Both the position numbers and the translations under genes were made by a program. 64,000 bases of DNA from the NCBI GenBank assembly GCA_019637815.1, contig JAHBUZ010000001.1, positions 1 through 64,000 of the forward strand, given 5' to 3'. The DNA comes from Chloroflexota bacterium (GTDB lineage: Bacteria; Chloroflexota; Limnocylindria; Limnocylindrales; CSP1-4). Positions within the stretch are counted from its first letter, which is position 1. The number at the start of each line of letters is the position of its first letter. Positions 24,434-33,794 of the stretch are shown here, in pieces. The notes under the pieces are model-generated. The model made no database searches and was not told the origin of the DNA. It saw only the letters and a program-made list of their open reading frames with translations.

Positions 24434-26011
24434 ATGACGTCCCCATCCCCTGCCCCGCCGCCGATCCCCACGACGCGCACGCTGCGGCGCATCCTCGGCC
24501 CGCTCCTCGCCCTCGCCATGGTGCTGTCTGCGATCCCCGCGACCATCGCGCCGAACCCGGCGGCGGCGGCGTCGTCGGCCAAGGTGAGCGTGCCCAAGGT
24601 CCGAGGCATGACCCCCGCGAAGGCGAAGGAGGCCCTCAAGGCCGCCGGGCTCAAGGTGCACAGCACCGACCTCAAGGTGGCCCACGCCACGGTCGCCAAG
24701 GGCAAGGCGGTCAACACCAAGCCCAGCCACCTGCTCGACGGTGCGCCCCGCAAGGTGGCCAGGGGCACGACCGTCCAGCTCAAGGTGTCCACGGGCCCCG
24801 CGACGACCGGCCCCGGTACGCCCTCCACGGCCACCCAGCCGGGCGAGTTCCGGTTCGTGGGGCGGGGCACCGATCATGGTGTGGGCCTCAGCCAGTGGGG
24901 TGCGCGCGGTCGCGCGCTCGCCGGACAGGCAGCGAACGAGATCGTCACCCACTACTTCCCGGGCACGACCATCGGCACGGTCAAGACCGAGACCACCAGC
25001 ATCCGTGTGAACATCGTGCCCTGGCGAGCGCTCCCGACGCTGCCGGTCGACCTTGTCCAGGGCAAGGGCGGCAAGTGGCGGATCGCCGGAGAGGGCGAGA
25101 CCTATCCCGCGGGCGCGACCCTCGCCATCGTGGGCCTGGACGGGAACCGATGGAAGCTCCGCGTCCGGAAGGGTGACGGCACGGTCCTCACGAACCTCAC
25201 GCTCAAGCGAGAACTGGTCGTGGAGCCCGTGGACCCCGATGTCGTGACGTTCGCGGTGCCCCTGCTGCCGGCCGATCGGCGCATCGTCGCGGGCTCGCTC
25301 CGGATCTCCGGTGACAGCAACGGACGGGTCCGCGTCATCGATACGCTGCCCATGGAGCGGTATCTGAAGGGCGTCGTGCCGAAGGAGATGCCCTCGGCGT
25401 GGCCCCAGGCGGCGCTGCGCGCGCAGGCGATCGTGGCCCGGTCATACGCCTGGAAGGCGCGCGACGCCTCGGCCGTCTTCGACGTCTACGCCGACAGCCG
25501 GAGCCAGGTCTACCGGGGGGTCAAGGCGGAGACGGCCGCCGCCTCCGCGGCCGTGGACGCGACCTCGGGCAAGGTGGTCAAGTACGGCTCATCGGTGGCA
25601 CAGACCTTCTATCACAGCGCGTCCGGAGGGGCGACCGAGGACTCGTGGCGGGTGTTCACCAACGCCGCGGGTGCCCCCGGCACCAAGATCGCCTACCTCA
25701 AGGGTGTGACGGACCTCGACCCGGACGGCCGTCCGTGGGATGCCGGGAGCCCGTACGACACCTGGCAGACGCGCAAGCTCACACTCACGACCTTGGGCTC
25801 GATCATGGCCCGCGACCCGCGGACCGATGTCGGCACGCTGACAGCGATCGACCTGTCGGACCGGGGATCATCCGGCCGCCTCACGACGGTCACCCTCGTC
25901 GGCGCCAAGGGGACCAAGCGGGTCGCCGGCTGGCTGTTCAAGAGCGTCTTCAACACGTATCGCGGGAGCGGCTCGTCGATGTCCTCGACCTGGCTCTCCA
26001 TCCAGGAGTAG
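24434..26011 (+). CDS. Secreted SpoIID/LytB-domain protein with N-terminal PASTA domain
   Basis: 525 aa. A signal peptide (hydrophobic LLALAMVLSAIPATIA, cut near AAA) is followed by a PASTA domain at about 50-120. A SpoIID/LytB domain begins with FRFVGRGTDHGVGLSQWGARG and its core is MERYLKGVVPKEMPSAWPQ, LRAQAIVARSYAWK, DSRSQVYRGV and TFYHSASGGATEDS. SpoIID-type enzymes are lytic transglycosylases acting on denuded glycan; LytB modifies amidases. The order PASTA then SpoIID suggests targeting to peptidoglycan. It shares the leader repeat and a near-identical PASTA domain with the gene at 22646, so the two probably form a regulon. Confidence 0.85.
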   Translation: MTSPSPAPPPIPTTRTLRRILGPLLALAMVLSAIPATIAPNPAAAASSAKVSVPKVRGMTPAKAKEALKAAGLKVHSTDLKVAHATVAKGKAVNTKPSHLLDGAPRKVARGTTVQLKVSTGPATTGPGTPSTATQPGEFRFVGRGTDHGVGLSQWGARGRALAGQAANEIVTHYFPGTTIGTVKTETTSIRVNIVPWRALPTLPVDLVQGKGGKWRIAGEGETYPAGATLAIVGLDGNRWKLRVRKGDGTVLTNLTLKRELVVEPVDPDVVTFAVPLLPADRRIVAGSLRISGDSNGRVRVIDTLPMERYLKGVVPKEMPSAWPQAALRAQAIVARSYAWKARDASAVFDVYADSRSQVYRGVKAETAAASAAVDATSGKVVKYGSSVAQTFYHSASGGATEDSWRVFTNAAGAPGTKIAYLKGVTDLDPDGRPWDAGSPYDTWQTRKLTLTTLGSIMARDPRTDVGTLTAIDLSDRGSSGRLTTVTLVGAKGTKRVAGWLFKSVFNTYRGSGSSMSSTWLSIQE

Positions 26012-26063
26012 GCCGACCTGGCGGTCGCGGCCCGGCCTCGGCGGTGGATCTCGAGCGCAGGAC

Positions 26064-26606
26064 TCAGGACCCCGAGACGGGCCGATACGTGAGCAGGACG
26101 ACCCCGGAGTCGAACGACGTCGTGGCGATCAGCCGCATCCGCACCTGGCGCCCGTGGAACGGCCGGTCGCCGCTGCCCCAGACCGCCGGATCGACCCAGA
26201 AGTGGAGCTCGTCGACCAGCCCGCGCTCGACGAGCTCGTAGGCCAGCTCGCCGCATCCGAACGAGATCAGGTTGCCGCGATGACGGCGCTTGAGGTCGGT
26301 CACCCCATCGGTCAGGTCGCCGGCGATCAGCGAGGCGTTCCAGGTCAAGGGCTCCTTCAGGGTCCGCGAGGCGACGTACTTGGGGAGCTCGTTCGTGCGC
26401 GCGGCGAAGCCGGTGTCATCGGTGACGGTGGGCCAGTATCCGGCCAGGCCCTCGTACACCTTGCGGCCCAGCACGAACCCATCGGCGCCAAGGAGCTGGT
26501 CGTACTTGTGTCGTTCGCCCGCGCCTTCGAAGATCCCCCACGCCCCGGGATCGGGACCGATGACGCCGTCGACGGTGATGTGGGTCGAGATGATCAGCTT
26601 GCCCAT
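26064..26606 (-). CDS. Dihydrofolate-reductase-like (RibD C-terminal domain) protein
   Basis: 180 aa, ATG preceded by GAGGAG. The family features are MGKLIISTHITVDGVI, DGFVLGRKVYEGLAGYWP, LISFGCGELAYELVERGLVDELHFWV and GDRPFHG. These NADPH-binding proteins resemble the reductase half of RibD, but small stand-alone members have no assigned substrate. Length is normal. A truncated paralog lies just upstream on the same strand. Confidence 0.82.
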   Translation of the reverse strand: MGKLIISTHITVDGVIGPDPGAWGIFEGAGERHKYDQLLGADGFVLGRKVYEGLAGYWPTVTDDTGFAARTNELPKYVASRTLKEPLTWNASLIAGDLTDGVTDLKRRHRGNLISFGCGELAYELVERGLVDELHFWVDPAVWGSGDRPFHGRQVRMRLIATTSFDSGVVLLTYRPVSGS

Positions 26607-26707
26607 GTCGGGACTCCTCGGTGCTGCGGTGGGGCGTCCCAGTGGTGCCGCTCGAAGCGATCCGTCGGCACGCGGCGTGCTGTGCCTGGCATCCGTGCCC
26701 TCCTCCT

Positions 26708-26938
26708 TCAGTCGGGGCTGGCCGTCACGTACCGGGGGCGGCCACCGGGTCGGTAGATCTGGATCACGATCCCGTTCGGTGTCGATCGCGATCCCACCAG
26801 TTCGAGGGCGATGTCCGGGCCGGTGTCGGGGAAGAGCCGTGTGCCCTCGCCGACGATCACGGGGCAGACCAGGAGGACCATCTCGTCGACGAGCCGCTCC
26901 GCTAGCAGCCGACGCACGAGGTCGCCGCTGCCGTGCAC
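26708..26938 (-). pseudogene. C-terminal fragment of a second DHFR-like (RibD_C) gene
   Basis: About 76 codons matching only the last 40% of the family: HGSGDLVRRLLAERLVDEMV, CPVIVGEGTRLFPDTG, IQIYRPGGRP. The N-terminal cofactor strands are missing. The frame begins where an unrelated, oppositely oriented MocR fragment begins (about 26940), so a deletion joined two broken genes. Confidence 0.75.
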
Positions 26939-26948
26939 CTGCAGCGCC

Positions 26949-27755
26949 TGCGGGCCTGGCCTTCAGCCGGCCCGACAGCTGTTCCGGTCGGTCGGAGCCC
27001 GTGTCGTCGGCGTCCCCGTGGATGACGAAGGGCTGCTGGTCGAGGGCATCCCCGATGGCGCGCGTCTCGTGCTGGTGACGCCGTCCCACCAGTATCCGCT
27101 CGGCATGGCCATGTCGCTGCGACGTCGACTGGCGCTGCTCGCGTGGGCCGAGGAGCATGGCGCGGCGATCGTCGAGGACGACTACGACAGCGAGTTCCGG
27201 CTGGGGGGACGGCCGCTCGAGCCGTTGCAGATGCTCGACGACGCGGGGCGTGTCATCTACGTGGGGACGTTTTCGAAGACGATGCTGCCCACGCTCCGCC
27301 TCGGCTTCGTCGTCGTCCCGGGATCGATCCGACGCGCGGTCATGGCCGCTCGGTTCGTCGCCGACTGGCACTCACCCCTGCCGACCCAGCGCGCCCTCGC
27401 GAACTTCATCCGGGATGGCGGCTTCGCTCGGCACGTCCGACGGATGCGAGGCCTCTACCGCGAGCGCCACGACCGGATCACGACCATCCTGGCACGGCGG
27501 TTCGCGGACGAGCTCCGGGTGATCCCGGCCGCGACGGGTGTCCACCTGGCCGCCCTCGCGACCCGCCGCTCGGCTGGCCGGATCGACGAGGTGATCGCTC
27601 ATGCCGCGAGTCTCGGCGTCGGTGTCCAGGCGACCGCCGGGTTCGCCGTCGATCACGAACCCAGACCCGGCATCCTGTTCGGCTATGGCGGGATCGAGAC
27701 CGACCGCATCGAGGAGGCGATGGAACGGCTGCGCACCAGCTTCGACGTCCGGTGA
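26949..27755 (+). pseudogene. MocR/PdxR-type regulator remnant (aminotransferase-like domain only)
   Basis: About 268 codons of a fold-type I aminotransferase domain: LVLVTPSHQYPLG, AAIVEDDYDSEFR, GTFSKTMLPTLRLGFVV with the PLP lysine, and FGYGGIETDRIEEAM. This is the C-terminal part of a GntR-family MocR regulator. The winged-helix DNA-binding domain and the first third of the aminotransferase fold are absent and no start codon with a ribosome site is seen at the junction. It is therefore a broken gene, although the remaining frame is undamaged, implying recent loss. Confidence 0.8.
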
Positions 27756-27946
27756 CGGGTGCATCGCGGGCGCCGCGTCGCCGATCGTCCCCGACGATGC
27801 GCCGTAGGGACGCGCCGCTGATGTGGACGCGTCCACCAGCGGATGCGATCGGGACCCCGGTCGGTGCGGCGGCGTCCGGACCTCCTGGGTCGGCACCGGG
27901 CCGCCGCCGTCGATGCGTCTCCGGCCTCGGCGGGGTCCTGGGGATG

Positions 27947-28165
27947 TCAGGAGGTGTGGAGCTCGACGTTCGTCGATGATGCGCCTCGCAAGGCCCCGAT
28001 CCGCTCCGCCTCGGCGTGCAGCGGATCCCTGGCCCGGGTCGGCAGGGCATCGAACGTCGTGATGGTCAGGTGCCGTCCGCCCTTGCGGAGACGCCACGCG
28101 CCGATGATCTCGCCGTCCACGAGCACAGCACGCGGGCCGCCGGTCGCCCACGAGCGGCCAAGCGC
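27947..28165 (-). pseudogene. Winged-helix DNA-binding domain protein (DUF1006/YcaQ-like) C-terminal fragment
   Basis: 72 open codons encode SWATGGPRAVLVDGEIIGAW, RLRKGGRHLTITTFDALP and AEAERIGALRG. This matches the end of the family (VLVDG-xx-GxW, then a PF-LP stretch). An in-frame stop lies just upstream at 28166-28168, and nothing recognisable of the remaining 250-300 residues is present. Together with the two remnants at 26.7-27.8 kb it marks a decaying region. Confidence 0.6.
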
Positions 28166-28233
28166 TCACGACTCGGTGCAGGACTGGCGTGGCGACATCG
28201 CTCACGCCGGCGGATGCGAGCCGGCCGACCCGT

Positions 28234-28542
28234 TCAGAGAGGCACTCCCTCGTAGCGGGCGACCAACTCACCGAGCGTGTGCCACTCGACATGGATGATC
28301 GGCGCTGGCGGCTCGGCCGATGTCCAACCATCCAGGTGGATCGCGAGATAGATGCCGCCCAGGATGTCCGATCGAGCGCACTCGCCGCGGATGTACCAGC
28401 TCGGGCGGAGACGGACATACCAGCGACCTGCGGTCGCCTCCACCGTCCAGGTCCCAGCCTCGAAGCGGCAGTGGAGCGTGACCTCGGACCTGGCGATGGG
28501 GATCCTGACGGTGGCTCCGGGTCCGACGGCAAGTGCGCTCAT
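28234..28542 (-). CDS. Small hypothetical protein
   Basis: 102 aa, ATG start without a clear ribosome site; a TATTCT-like -10 lies about 15 bases upstream. It has alternating beta-type segments (RFEAGTWTVEATAGRWYVRL) and WYIRGECARSDILGGIYLAI. I do not recognise a family. Composition is protein-like, with tryptophans and no long Arg/Pro runs. Confidence 0.4.
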   Translation of the reverse strand: MSALAVGPGATVRIPIARSEVTLHCRFEAGTWTVEATAGRWYVRLRPSWYIRGECARSDILGGIYLAIHLDGWTSAEPPAPIIHVEWHTLGELVARYEGVPL

Positions 28543-28751
28543 GGCCGGGGAGGATAGAATATCTGTTCACTTTTAGGAAAGCCCCCGGACTGCCGCAGGA
28601 CGACCATCTCACCCATGCCCCGCACTCATCGCTTGGCCGGTCCGATGGGGTCGGCCGCCCACGGATCCCAGGCCTTGTCAACGTCCGACCGAGCACCGAC
28701 CATGGCTCCCGCGTCGCCCGCTGAAGCGCCACGACCGACGAGAGGAGCACG

Positions 28752-29963
28752 ATGCGCGCGGTCATCCTTGCCACGGTGCTGGCGTTCGTCGCGTCCGTGC
28801 CGTCACCTGTCGCCTTGGCGTTGCGCCGTGACGTCCGGGACATCCTGGTCCCGGTCTGGGATGCGGTCGCGATCGACGGGCGACCGATCGTCATCCCTGA
28901 TGACGAGCTGGCGAGGCACGATGACCGACATCCGACGATGTCCTTCGCTCGTCACGGCAACGACACCTGGGCGACCGGCCGGGGCGCGTGCAACGGGTGG
29001 GGCGTCGTCGCGGAGGTCGGCTTCGACGGCTCGTTCTCGATCGACGACGGCCCGGTCTCGACCCTGATCGGCTGCGGGCAGCCCCGCGAGACGATCGACG
29101 CGGCGTTCGCTGATGCCCTCGGGCGCGCAGCGCACTGGGACATCGCCGCCGATGGGTCGCTCGCGCTCCTCGACGCGGACATGGGACCGGTGCTCGCCTT
29201 CATCGAAGCACCCACGCCCACGCTTCCTGGTGCCTACTACCTGATGAGCGTCCGTGACGACGAGGATGCCGAGATCGACCTCGGCGCCGCCGACATGCCC
29301 ATCCGGGTCACGATCACCGATGACGCGATCGCGACCTCGGTCGGCTGCGACACCATCGGTGCTGCGTATCGCCAGGATCGGCATCACCTCGACGTCGTCC
29401 CGACCGACTCGATCGTGACGTGGTGCGACGGGCTGATGGACCTCCAGACCGACCTCCGCTCGGCACTCCTGTCGACGACCTCGGTCCATGCCGGGGAGCA
29501 CGGCGGTCTGGTGCTGTTCGATACCTATGGGTTCGTGCGGGTCCGCCTCTCTCGTGTGGACGACCCGGAGATCTTCGGGTACCCGGAGCAGGGCGAACGT
29601 GCGCTGCACGGGACCTCCTGGAACGTCCGGGCGTTGCGCGACCCTGCGGTGCTCGACGAGGAGCAGCGTCCCGTTCGGCGGGACGTCGGTGGCGATGGCC
29701 TCACCCTATCGTTCGGCGACGACGGTCGGATCTCCGGATCGACCGGGTGCGGCGAGCTCTCGGGCGACTTCACGACCGAGCGATCATGGATCGCGATCGC
29801 CGCCCATCCGCGCCAGCCATGCGAGGAGGCGGCAGGGTCCTGGACCGAGGCCGTGTTGCTCGACGCGCTCTCCAGGGCCGGATCGTTCGGGCTCGACGAG
29901 TCGCTCGTCCTGCGGGACAGGCCTGGCAGGACCATCCTCCTCACGGCGATGCCGCGGGTCTAG
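28752..29963 (+). CDS. Secreted protein with three META-like repeats
   Basis: 403 aa, AGGAG before the ATG, signal peptide cut near ALA. Three repeats of the META/HslJ type can be seen, each with a Gly-Cys signature: GACNGWG near 78, SVGCDTIG near 196 and SGSTGCGELSGDF near 328, with conserved W (GTSWNVRAL) at the third. META domains occur in HslJ and in secreted stress or adhesion proteins. Three diverged copies in one chain is uncommon. Function unknown; it starts the small-protein island. Confidence 0.65.
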   Translation: MRAVILATVLAFVASVPSPVALALRRDVRDILVPVWDAVAIDGRPIVIPDDELARHDDRHPTMSFARHGNDTWATGRGACNGWGVVAEVGFDGSFSIDDGPVSTLIGCGQPRETIDAAFADALGRAAHWDIAADGSLALLDADMGPVLAFIEAPTPTLPGAYYLMSVRDDEDAEIDLGAADMPIRVTITDDAIATSVGCDTIGAAYRQDRHHLDVVPTDSIVTWCDGLMDLQTDLRSALLSTTSVHAGEHGGLVLFDTYGFVRVRLSRVDDPEIFGYPEQGERALHGTSWNVRALRDPAVLDEEQRPVRRDVGGDGLTLSFGDDGRISGSTGCGELSGDFTTERSWIAIAAHPRQPCEEAAGSWTEAVLLDALSRAGSFGLDESLVLRDRPGRTILLTAMPRV

Positions 29964-30139
29964 CCCTGGTTGGTGGATACGGTCGCGGACAGGGGACCCC
30001 TGCTCCTCCGTCCCGGTCGCCGTCGGAATGACGTGCCGGATCGTGATGCCGCTGCCACGCCGTGCGCCCTGGCCGCTATCCGGACGGACCGCCGACCCAC
30101 CTACGGTGCGGCTCCATCCGAAGTGAGGTCCGTGATCCC

Positions 30140-30667
30140 ATGGCTGAGTCCAAGGTCGGTGACGAGTTCGTCACCCACGAGTTCGACGAGGCGATCGCCA
30201 TCCAGCGTGCCATCGTCAGCGCGGAGGAGGCACTCTCGAGGAGCCATCCGCACGCGGAGTCCAAGGCAGCGATCGCCACCATCCTCAAGGACGACCGCGC
30301 GTTCCTGAAGGATCTCGAACGCCTCGGCAAGGAGAAGGGCGCGACCGGTGAGGTGGAGGACGTCGCCGAGGGGGTCATCGACCTGCTCGAGTCGATGGTC
30401 GAGCAGGCAGGCGAGGCGCCGAGCGAGGCGTACGAGGCACACGCCGTGCTGCTCCACGCGAAGCGCAAGCAGCAGGACTCCGCGGGCGGGATGCTCAGGA
30501 TCGCCCGCGCCCTCAGGGATCCCGATTCCCGTGATGCCGCCCAGGCGTTCGAGAAGGCCCAGAAGGCGAGCTCCGACGAGCTCGCCGACCTGCTCGCGGA
30601 CTTCGCCGTCGTCATCGCGACCGCCGGCTCCGATGACGAGGCCGTCACGACCCGGGGCTCGCGATGA
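30140..30667 (+). CDS. All-helical ferritin/hemerythrin-like hypothetical protein
   Basis: 175 aa, GAGG upstream of ATG 30140. It is predicted to be four or five amphipathic helices: FDEAIAIQRAIVSAEEALSR, AFLKDLERLGKEKGATGEVE, VIDLLESMVEQAGEA, AYEAHAVLLHAKRKQQDSAG and SSDELADLLADFAVV. The layout resembles DUF892-like or ferritin-like stress proteins, but no clear metal-ligand set is visible. A 76-aa acidic protein gene follows after 31 bases. Confidence 0.6.
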   Translation: MAESKVGDEFVTHEFDEAIAIQRAIVSAEEALSRSHPHAESKAAIATILKDDRAFLKDLERLGKEKGATGEVEDVAEGVIDLLESMVEQAGEAPSEAYEAHAVLLHAKRKQQDSAGGMLRIARALRDPDSRDAAQAFEKAQKASSDELADLLADFAVVIATAGSDDEAVTTRGSR

Positions 30668-30698
30668 GGACCGCATCCAGCCGCAGGAGCGATCGGCC

Positions 30699-30929
30699 AT
30701 GACCGACATCGAGCAGGGTCGCTATGACCCGGGCCCACCACGGACGACGGACGACGACCTGCCGACGTCGGCAGGCGGCACGACCGATATCGAGCCGCAG
30801 GTGCCCGGCCAGTCCCTCGGACAGACGCCCGAGCACGACGATGATGATCGCGACGAAGCCGGTGACCCTCATGCGGCCGGTCCGGGCACCCATGGCTCGC
30901 CGCCTGCGGATCCCTCGTCGGAGCTGTGA
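30699..30929 (+). CDS. Small acidic, proline-rich, probably disordered protein
   Basis: 76 aa with AGGAG 10 bases upstream of the ATG. Composition is dominated by Asp, Pro, Gly and Thr (PEHDDDDRDEAGDPHAAG). No fold is expected. It belongs to a set of such proteins in this island (also 34176-34487 and 41259-41633), consistent with hydrophilin-type stress proteins. This is inferred from composition only. Confidence 0.5.
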   Translation: MTDIEQGRYDPGPPRTTDDDLPTSAGGTTDIEPQVPGQSLGQTPEHDDDDRDEAGDPHAAGPGTHGSPPADPSSEL

Positions 30930-31028
30930 TGCGATCGCGATGACTCCTCGCCATCGCTCGCGCGTCCATGTGGCTGGTGGTCGTCGACCCTAGTGGCGGA
31001 ACGCATGGACCACACGGAGGTCACGACC

Positions 31029-31199
31029 ATGCCCGCGGGATCGAGCAAGAAGCGCGAGCGCCAGTACGAGCACATCAAGGAGTCCTACGAAGACCGGGGT
31101 GTGTCGAAGGACGAGGCCGAGGAACGGGCGGCGCGCACCGTGAACAAGCAACGCGCCGAGCACGGCGAGATCAGGTCGAGGTCGAAGAGGACATCGTGA
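31029..31199 (+). CDS. Small basic 'plasmid stabilization'-type protein
   Basis: 56 aa, GGAGG before the ATG. The sequence SKKRERQYEHIKESYEDRGV and RAARTVNKQRAEHGE matches a widespread short family often annotated as plasmid stabilization protein and found on chromosomes beside stress genes. It is a helical, highly charged protein. The annotation name has little experimental support. Its TGA overlaps the GTG of the next gene (GTGA), so they are coupled. Confidence 0.7.
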   Translation: MPAGSSKKRERQYEHIKESYEDRGVSKDEAEERAARTVNKQRAEHGEIRSRSKRTS

Positions 31200-32158
31200 G
31201 CACGCCCCACCTCGGCTACACGCTCTCCAGCGAGGAGCACGACCCCGGGACGCTGGTGGCCAACGCCCGACGGGCGGAGGATGCCGGCTTCGACTTCGTG
31301 AGCATCTCCGACCACTTCCACCCGTGGGTCCCCCGCCAGGGCCACAGCCCGTTCGTGTGGTCGGTCATCGGCGGTGTGGCCGCCACGACCGACCGCCTGG
31401 CGCTGGGCACGGGTGTCACGTGCCCCATCGGGCGCATCCACCCGGTGATCATCGCGCACGCAGCCGCGACTTCGGCCTGCCTGATGCCCGGACGGTTCGT
31501 GCTCGGGCTGGGCACCGGTGAGGCACTCAACGAGCACATCACCGGTGAGCGCTGGCCGGAGTACGAGGTCCGCGCCGAACGCGTGGAGGAGTCCATCGAC
31601 ATCATCCGGGCGCTCTGGACGGGCGAGGTGACGAGCCACCACGGCCGTCACTTCACGGTCGAGAACGCGCGTATCTATGACGTCCCCGACCAGCTGCCGC
31701 CGATCGTCATCGCGGCCGGTGGCCCGAGGTCGGCCGAGCTCGCGGGACGCATCGGGGACGGGCTCTGGATGTCATCGGTGGACGAGGACACCATCGACGC
31801 CTATCGGCGGGCGGGCGGCGCGGGTCCCATCTATGCCCAGATGGGTGTCTGCTGGGGGCCATCGAAGGAGGAGGCGGTACGGCTCGCCCACGAGGTCTGG
31901 CCCAACGCCGGCCTGCGTGGTCAGGTGAGCCAGGAGCTGCCCGACCCGAGCCACTTCGAGCAGCTCGTGGAGATGGTCTCGCCGGAGGACATCGAGCGGG
32001 CGTTCCCGTGCGGCCCGGATGTCGCGCCGATCCTGGAGCAGGCGCACAGCGCGTTCGCGGCCGGCGTGACCCACCTCTACATCCACCAGATCGGTCCGCA
32101 TCAGGAGCCGTTCCTGGAGATGGCGCGGCAGGAGATCGTGCCGGTCCTGCGCGCCTGA
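31196..32158 (+). CDS. F420-dependent oxidoreductase, glucose-6-phosphate dehydrogenase-like
   Basis: 320 aa, GTG start overlapping the previous stop, with GAAGAGG upstream. It is a bacterial luciferase-like TIM barrel: GYTLSSEEHDPGTLVANARR, FVSISDHFHPW, LALGTGVTCPIGRIHPVIIA, GRFVLGLGTGEALNEH, VIAAGGPRSAELAGRIGDGL and HLYIHQIG. These motifs fit the F420-G6PDH/TIGR03557 group, which uses coenzyme F420 as hydride acceptor. The substrate may not be glucose-6-phosphate. It implies the host makes F420; no F420 biosynthesis gene is in the window. Confidence 0.85.
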   Translation: MSTPHLGYTLSSEEHDPGTLVANARRAEDAGFDFVSISDHFHPWVPRQGHSPFVWSVIGGVAATTDRLALGTGVTCPIGRIHPVIIAHAAATSACLMPGRFVLGLGTGEALNEHITGERWPEYEVRAERVEESIDIIRALWTGEVTSHHGRHFTVENARIYDVPDQLPPIVIAAGGPRSAELAGRIGDGLWMSSVDEDTIDAYRRAGGAGPIYAQMGVCWGPSKEEAVRLAHEVWPNAGLRGQVSQELPDPSHFEQLVEMVSPEDIERAFPCGPDVAPILEQAHSAFAAGVTHLYIHQIGPHQEPFLEMARQEIVPVLRA

Positions 32159-32203
32159 CGCCGGTACCCTCGCCGTCGTCGCAGCGGAACCACCCGCCAC
32201 GGG

Positions 32204-32680
32204 TCATGGTCGAGGCGCCTCGCTCCGGCCACCCGGATCGACATCGATGAGCGCGAGGCCCGTCGCGGGGTCGTGCCGACGGCGCAGATGCCTGGGCGAC
32301 TCGGTGGCGATCACCTCGAGCGTCGGTCGGACGTACGCCTCCAGCAGGTGTCCACCCAGCGCCGCACCGTCCGCCCGTGCCACGACGACATGCGCGTGGA
32401 CGGTGCGCGTCGGATCATCGTCGTCCTGGGCACGGGTGATGTTCCCCACGAGGGACACGACCTCCACCTGCTCCCGGACCGGGATCCGGCGATAGTCCTT
32501 CGCGGCCAGGTCGAAATAGCCGAGCGTCACGTCGGAGAACGCGCCGATGGCGACGAGGCTCGCTGCATCCGCACCGGTCTCCGCCGCGAAGGCTCGCAGG
32601 CCGGTCATCACCTCATCGCCCTCGTCGAACACGACCGCGTGCGTCCGCGGTGGTCCGGCGTCCAGCAGGATCGATCGCAT
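32204..32680 (-). CDS. PPC/DUF296 domain protein
   Basis: 158 aa, AGGAGG upstream. It contains the PCC/DUF296 fold: VMTGLRAFAAETGADAASL, LGYFDLAAKDYR, VHAHVVVARADGAALGGHLL and EVIATESP. In plants this domain accompanies AT-hooks; bacterial members form trimers and are of unknown function, sometimes with a metal-binding HxHxxx-GGHL pattern as here. Last gene of a three-gene minus-strand unit. Confidence 0.85.
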   Translation of the reverse strand: MRSILLDAGPPRTHAVVFDEGDEVMTGLRAFAAETGADAASLVAIGAFSDVTLGYFDLAAKDYRRIPVREQVEVVSLVGNITRAQDDDDPTRTVHAHVVVARADGAALGGHLLEAYVRPTLEVIATESPRHLRRRHDPATGLALIDVDPGGRSEAPRP

Positions 32681-32799
32681 CCGGTCCTCCTCATCGCGTT
32701 GCGGCTCGTGTCATGCATCGGGAGGGGCCGCCCGAGGTAGGCGGCACCGAACACGACGCCGCCCAGGATGACCACCCCGACGAGCGCCCAGAGCTCCAT
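32608..32799 (-). CDS. Small single-TM membrane protein overlapping the DUF296 start
   Basis: 63 codons. The first 25 residues form one membrane helix (MELWALVGVVILGGVVFGAA) followed by a short basic tail. Its ATG shares a base with the TGA of the 32799-33050 gene, supporting translational coupling. The last 24 codons overlap the DUF296 gene and may only be read-through. It is plausible but short. Confidence 0.4.
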   Translation of the reverse strand: MELWALVGVVILGGVVFGAAYLGRPLPMHDTSRNAMRRTGCDRSCWTPDHRGRTRSCSTRAMR

Positions 32800-33050
32800 C
32801 AACCCGTCTCGTCCGTGCCGACGCGGAGCCGCAGCATCAGCGTCGAGGTGATGCTGATGTCGGGCAGGACGGCGGGTCCGTGCGCCTCGGCGACCTCGCG
32901 CACCAGTGCGAGGTCGTGCTCCTTGGCCTCCTCGGCCAGGAGCGTCGCCACCTGGTGTGCGGTGGTGCCCGGGTCGATGCCGACGAGCGAAGCGTGGGCA
33001 TCCTTCCAGTCGTCGAGCGCCTCGTGCAGCCGGAGCAGGTCGCGGTCCAT
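32799..33050 (-). CDS. Small hypothetical helical protein
   Basis: 83 aa: MDRDLLRLHEALDDWKDAHA, HQVATLLAEEAKEHDLALV, then a beta-like end with LMLRLRVGTDETG. GAGGGAT lies upstream of the ATG. No family recognised. First gene of a compact minus-strand unit with the small TM protein and DUF296. The 440 bases between it and the next plus-strand gene (33051-33490) hold no gene that I can support. Confidence 0.5.
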   Translation of the reverse strand: MDRDLLRLHEALDDWKDAHASLVGIDPGTTAHQVATLLAEEAKEHDLALVREVAEAHGPAVLPDISITSTLMLRLRVGTDETG

Positions 33051-33490
33051 CGTGTGATCCCTCGTCGGTCGGGCCGTCCGGATCGACCCGTGTCGACGAG
33101 CGTGTGCGTCGTCCGATGACAGCGGTGCCCCGTACCAGGTCGGATCGGCTTGCAGCGCCGTTGCACCACGCGACGATGCCTCGTCACGCCAACGGCCTTG
33201 CCCGACCTTCGCGGTCCAGGGGACGCGGTCCAGGTCCTCGTCGGGTGGTCCTGGCCGCTCGTCGGTCGACGCGCCGCTGGGCGAGGCACTAGGGAGCGCG
33301 GGCGGGTGGTCGCGACCGAGCCGATGGTCGGCCCGACGATCCGAGCCCTGACCACCGACGCGGCCCATCTCACCGGGACAAAAGGGACGCGACCTCGGGG
33401 GAAACCGGGGTAGGATCGTCGTCCCGTCCCGGCCGGGGTGTGAGTCATCGGGGTCTCCGTCGTGTCGACCGGGCAGACCAAGGGGAGACC

Positions 33491-33700
33491 ATGCCCAGGA
33501 CAGCCGCACGCCTGCTCGAGGCGTGGCGTGATGCCGAGCGCCGGGGTGCGCCACAGGACGAGATCGAAGCGGCGAGATCCGCCTACCATGAAGCGATGGC
33601 GGAGCTCGAGGAGCGCCTGGCCAAGAATGCCGGCGGCGTCGCGCCGCACCGCCAGGCGATCGAGGAGCTGGTGGGCCGGGAGCTACAGACGCTCGACTAG
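33491..33700 (+). CDS. Small helical hypothetical protein
   Basis: 69 aa with AGGGGAG before the ATG. It is a charged helical hairpin: AARLLEAWRDAERRGAPQDE and YHEAMAELEERLAKNAGG. The LLEAWRDAERR segment echoes the N-terminal motif of the Ala-rich family at 33795, 35961 and 41784. Function unknown. Confidence 0.5.
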   Translation: MPRTAARLLEAWRDAERRGAPQDEIEAARSAYHEAMAELEERLAKNAGGVAPHRQAIEELVGRELQTLD

Positions 33701-33794
33701 GCCTCCATCTGTCACGCCCCTGCAACGGGCACCCTGGCTCGGACACTATCCACCGCGCGGGACCTCGGGCATCGTGCGTGGCATGTGGGAAGCG

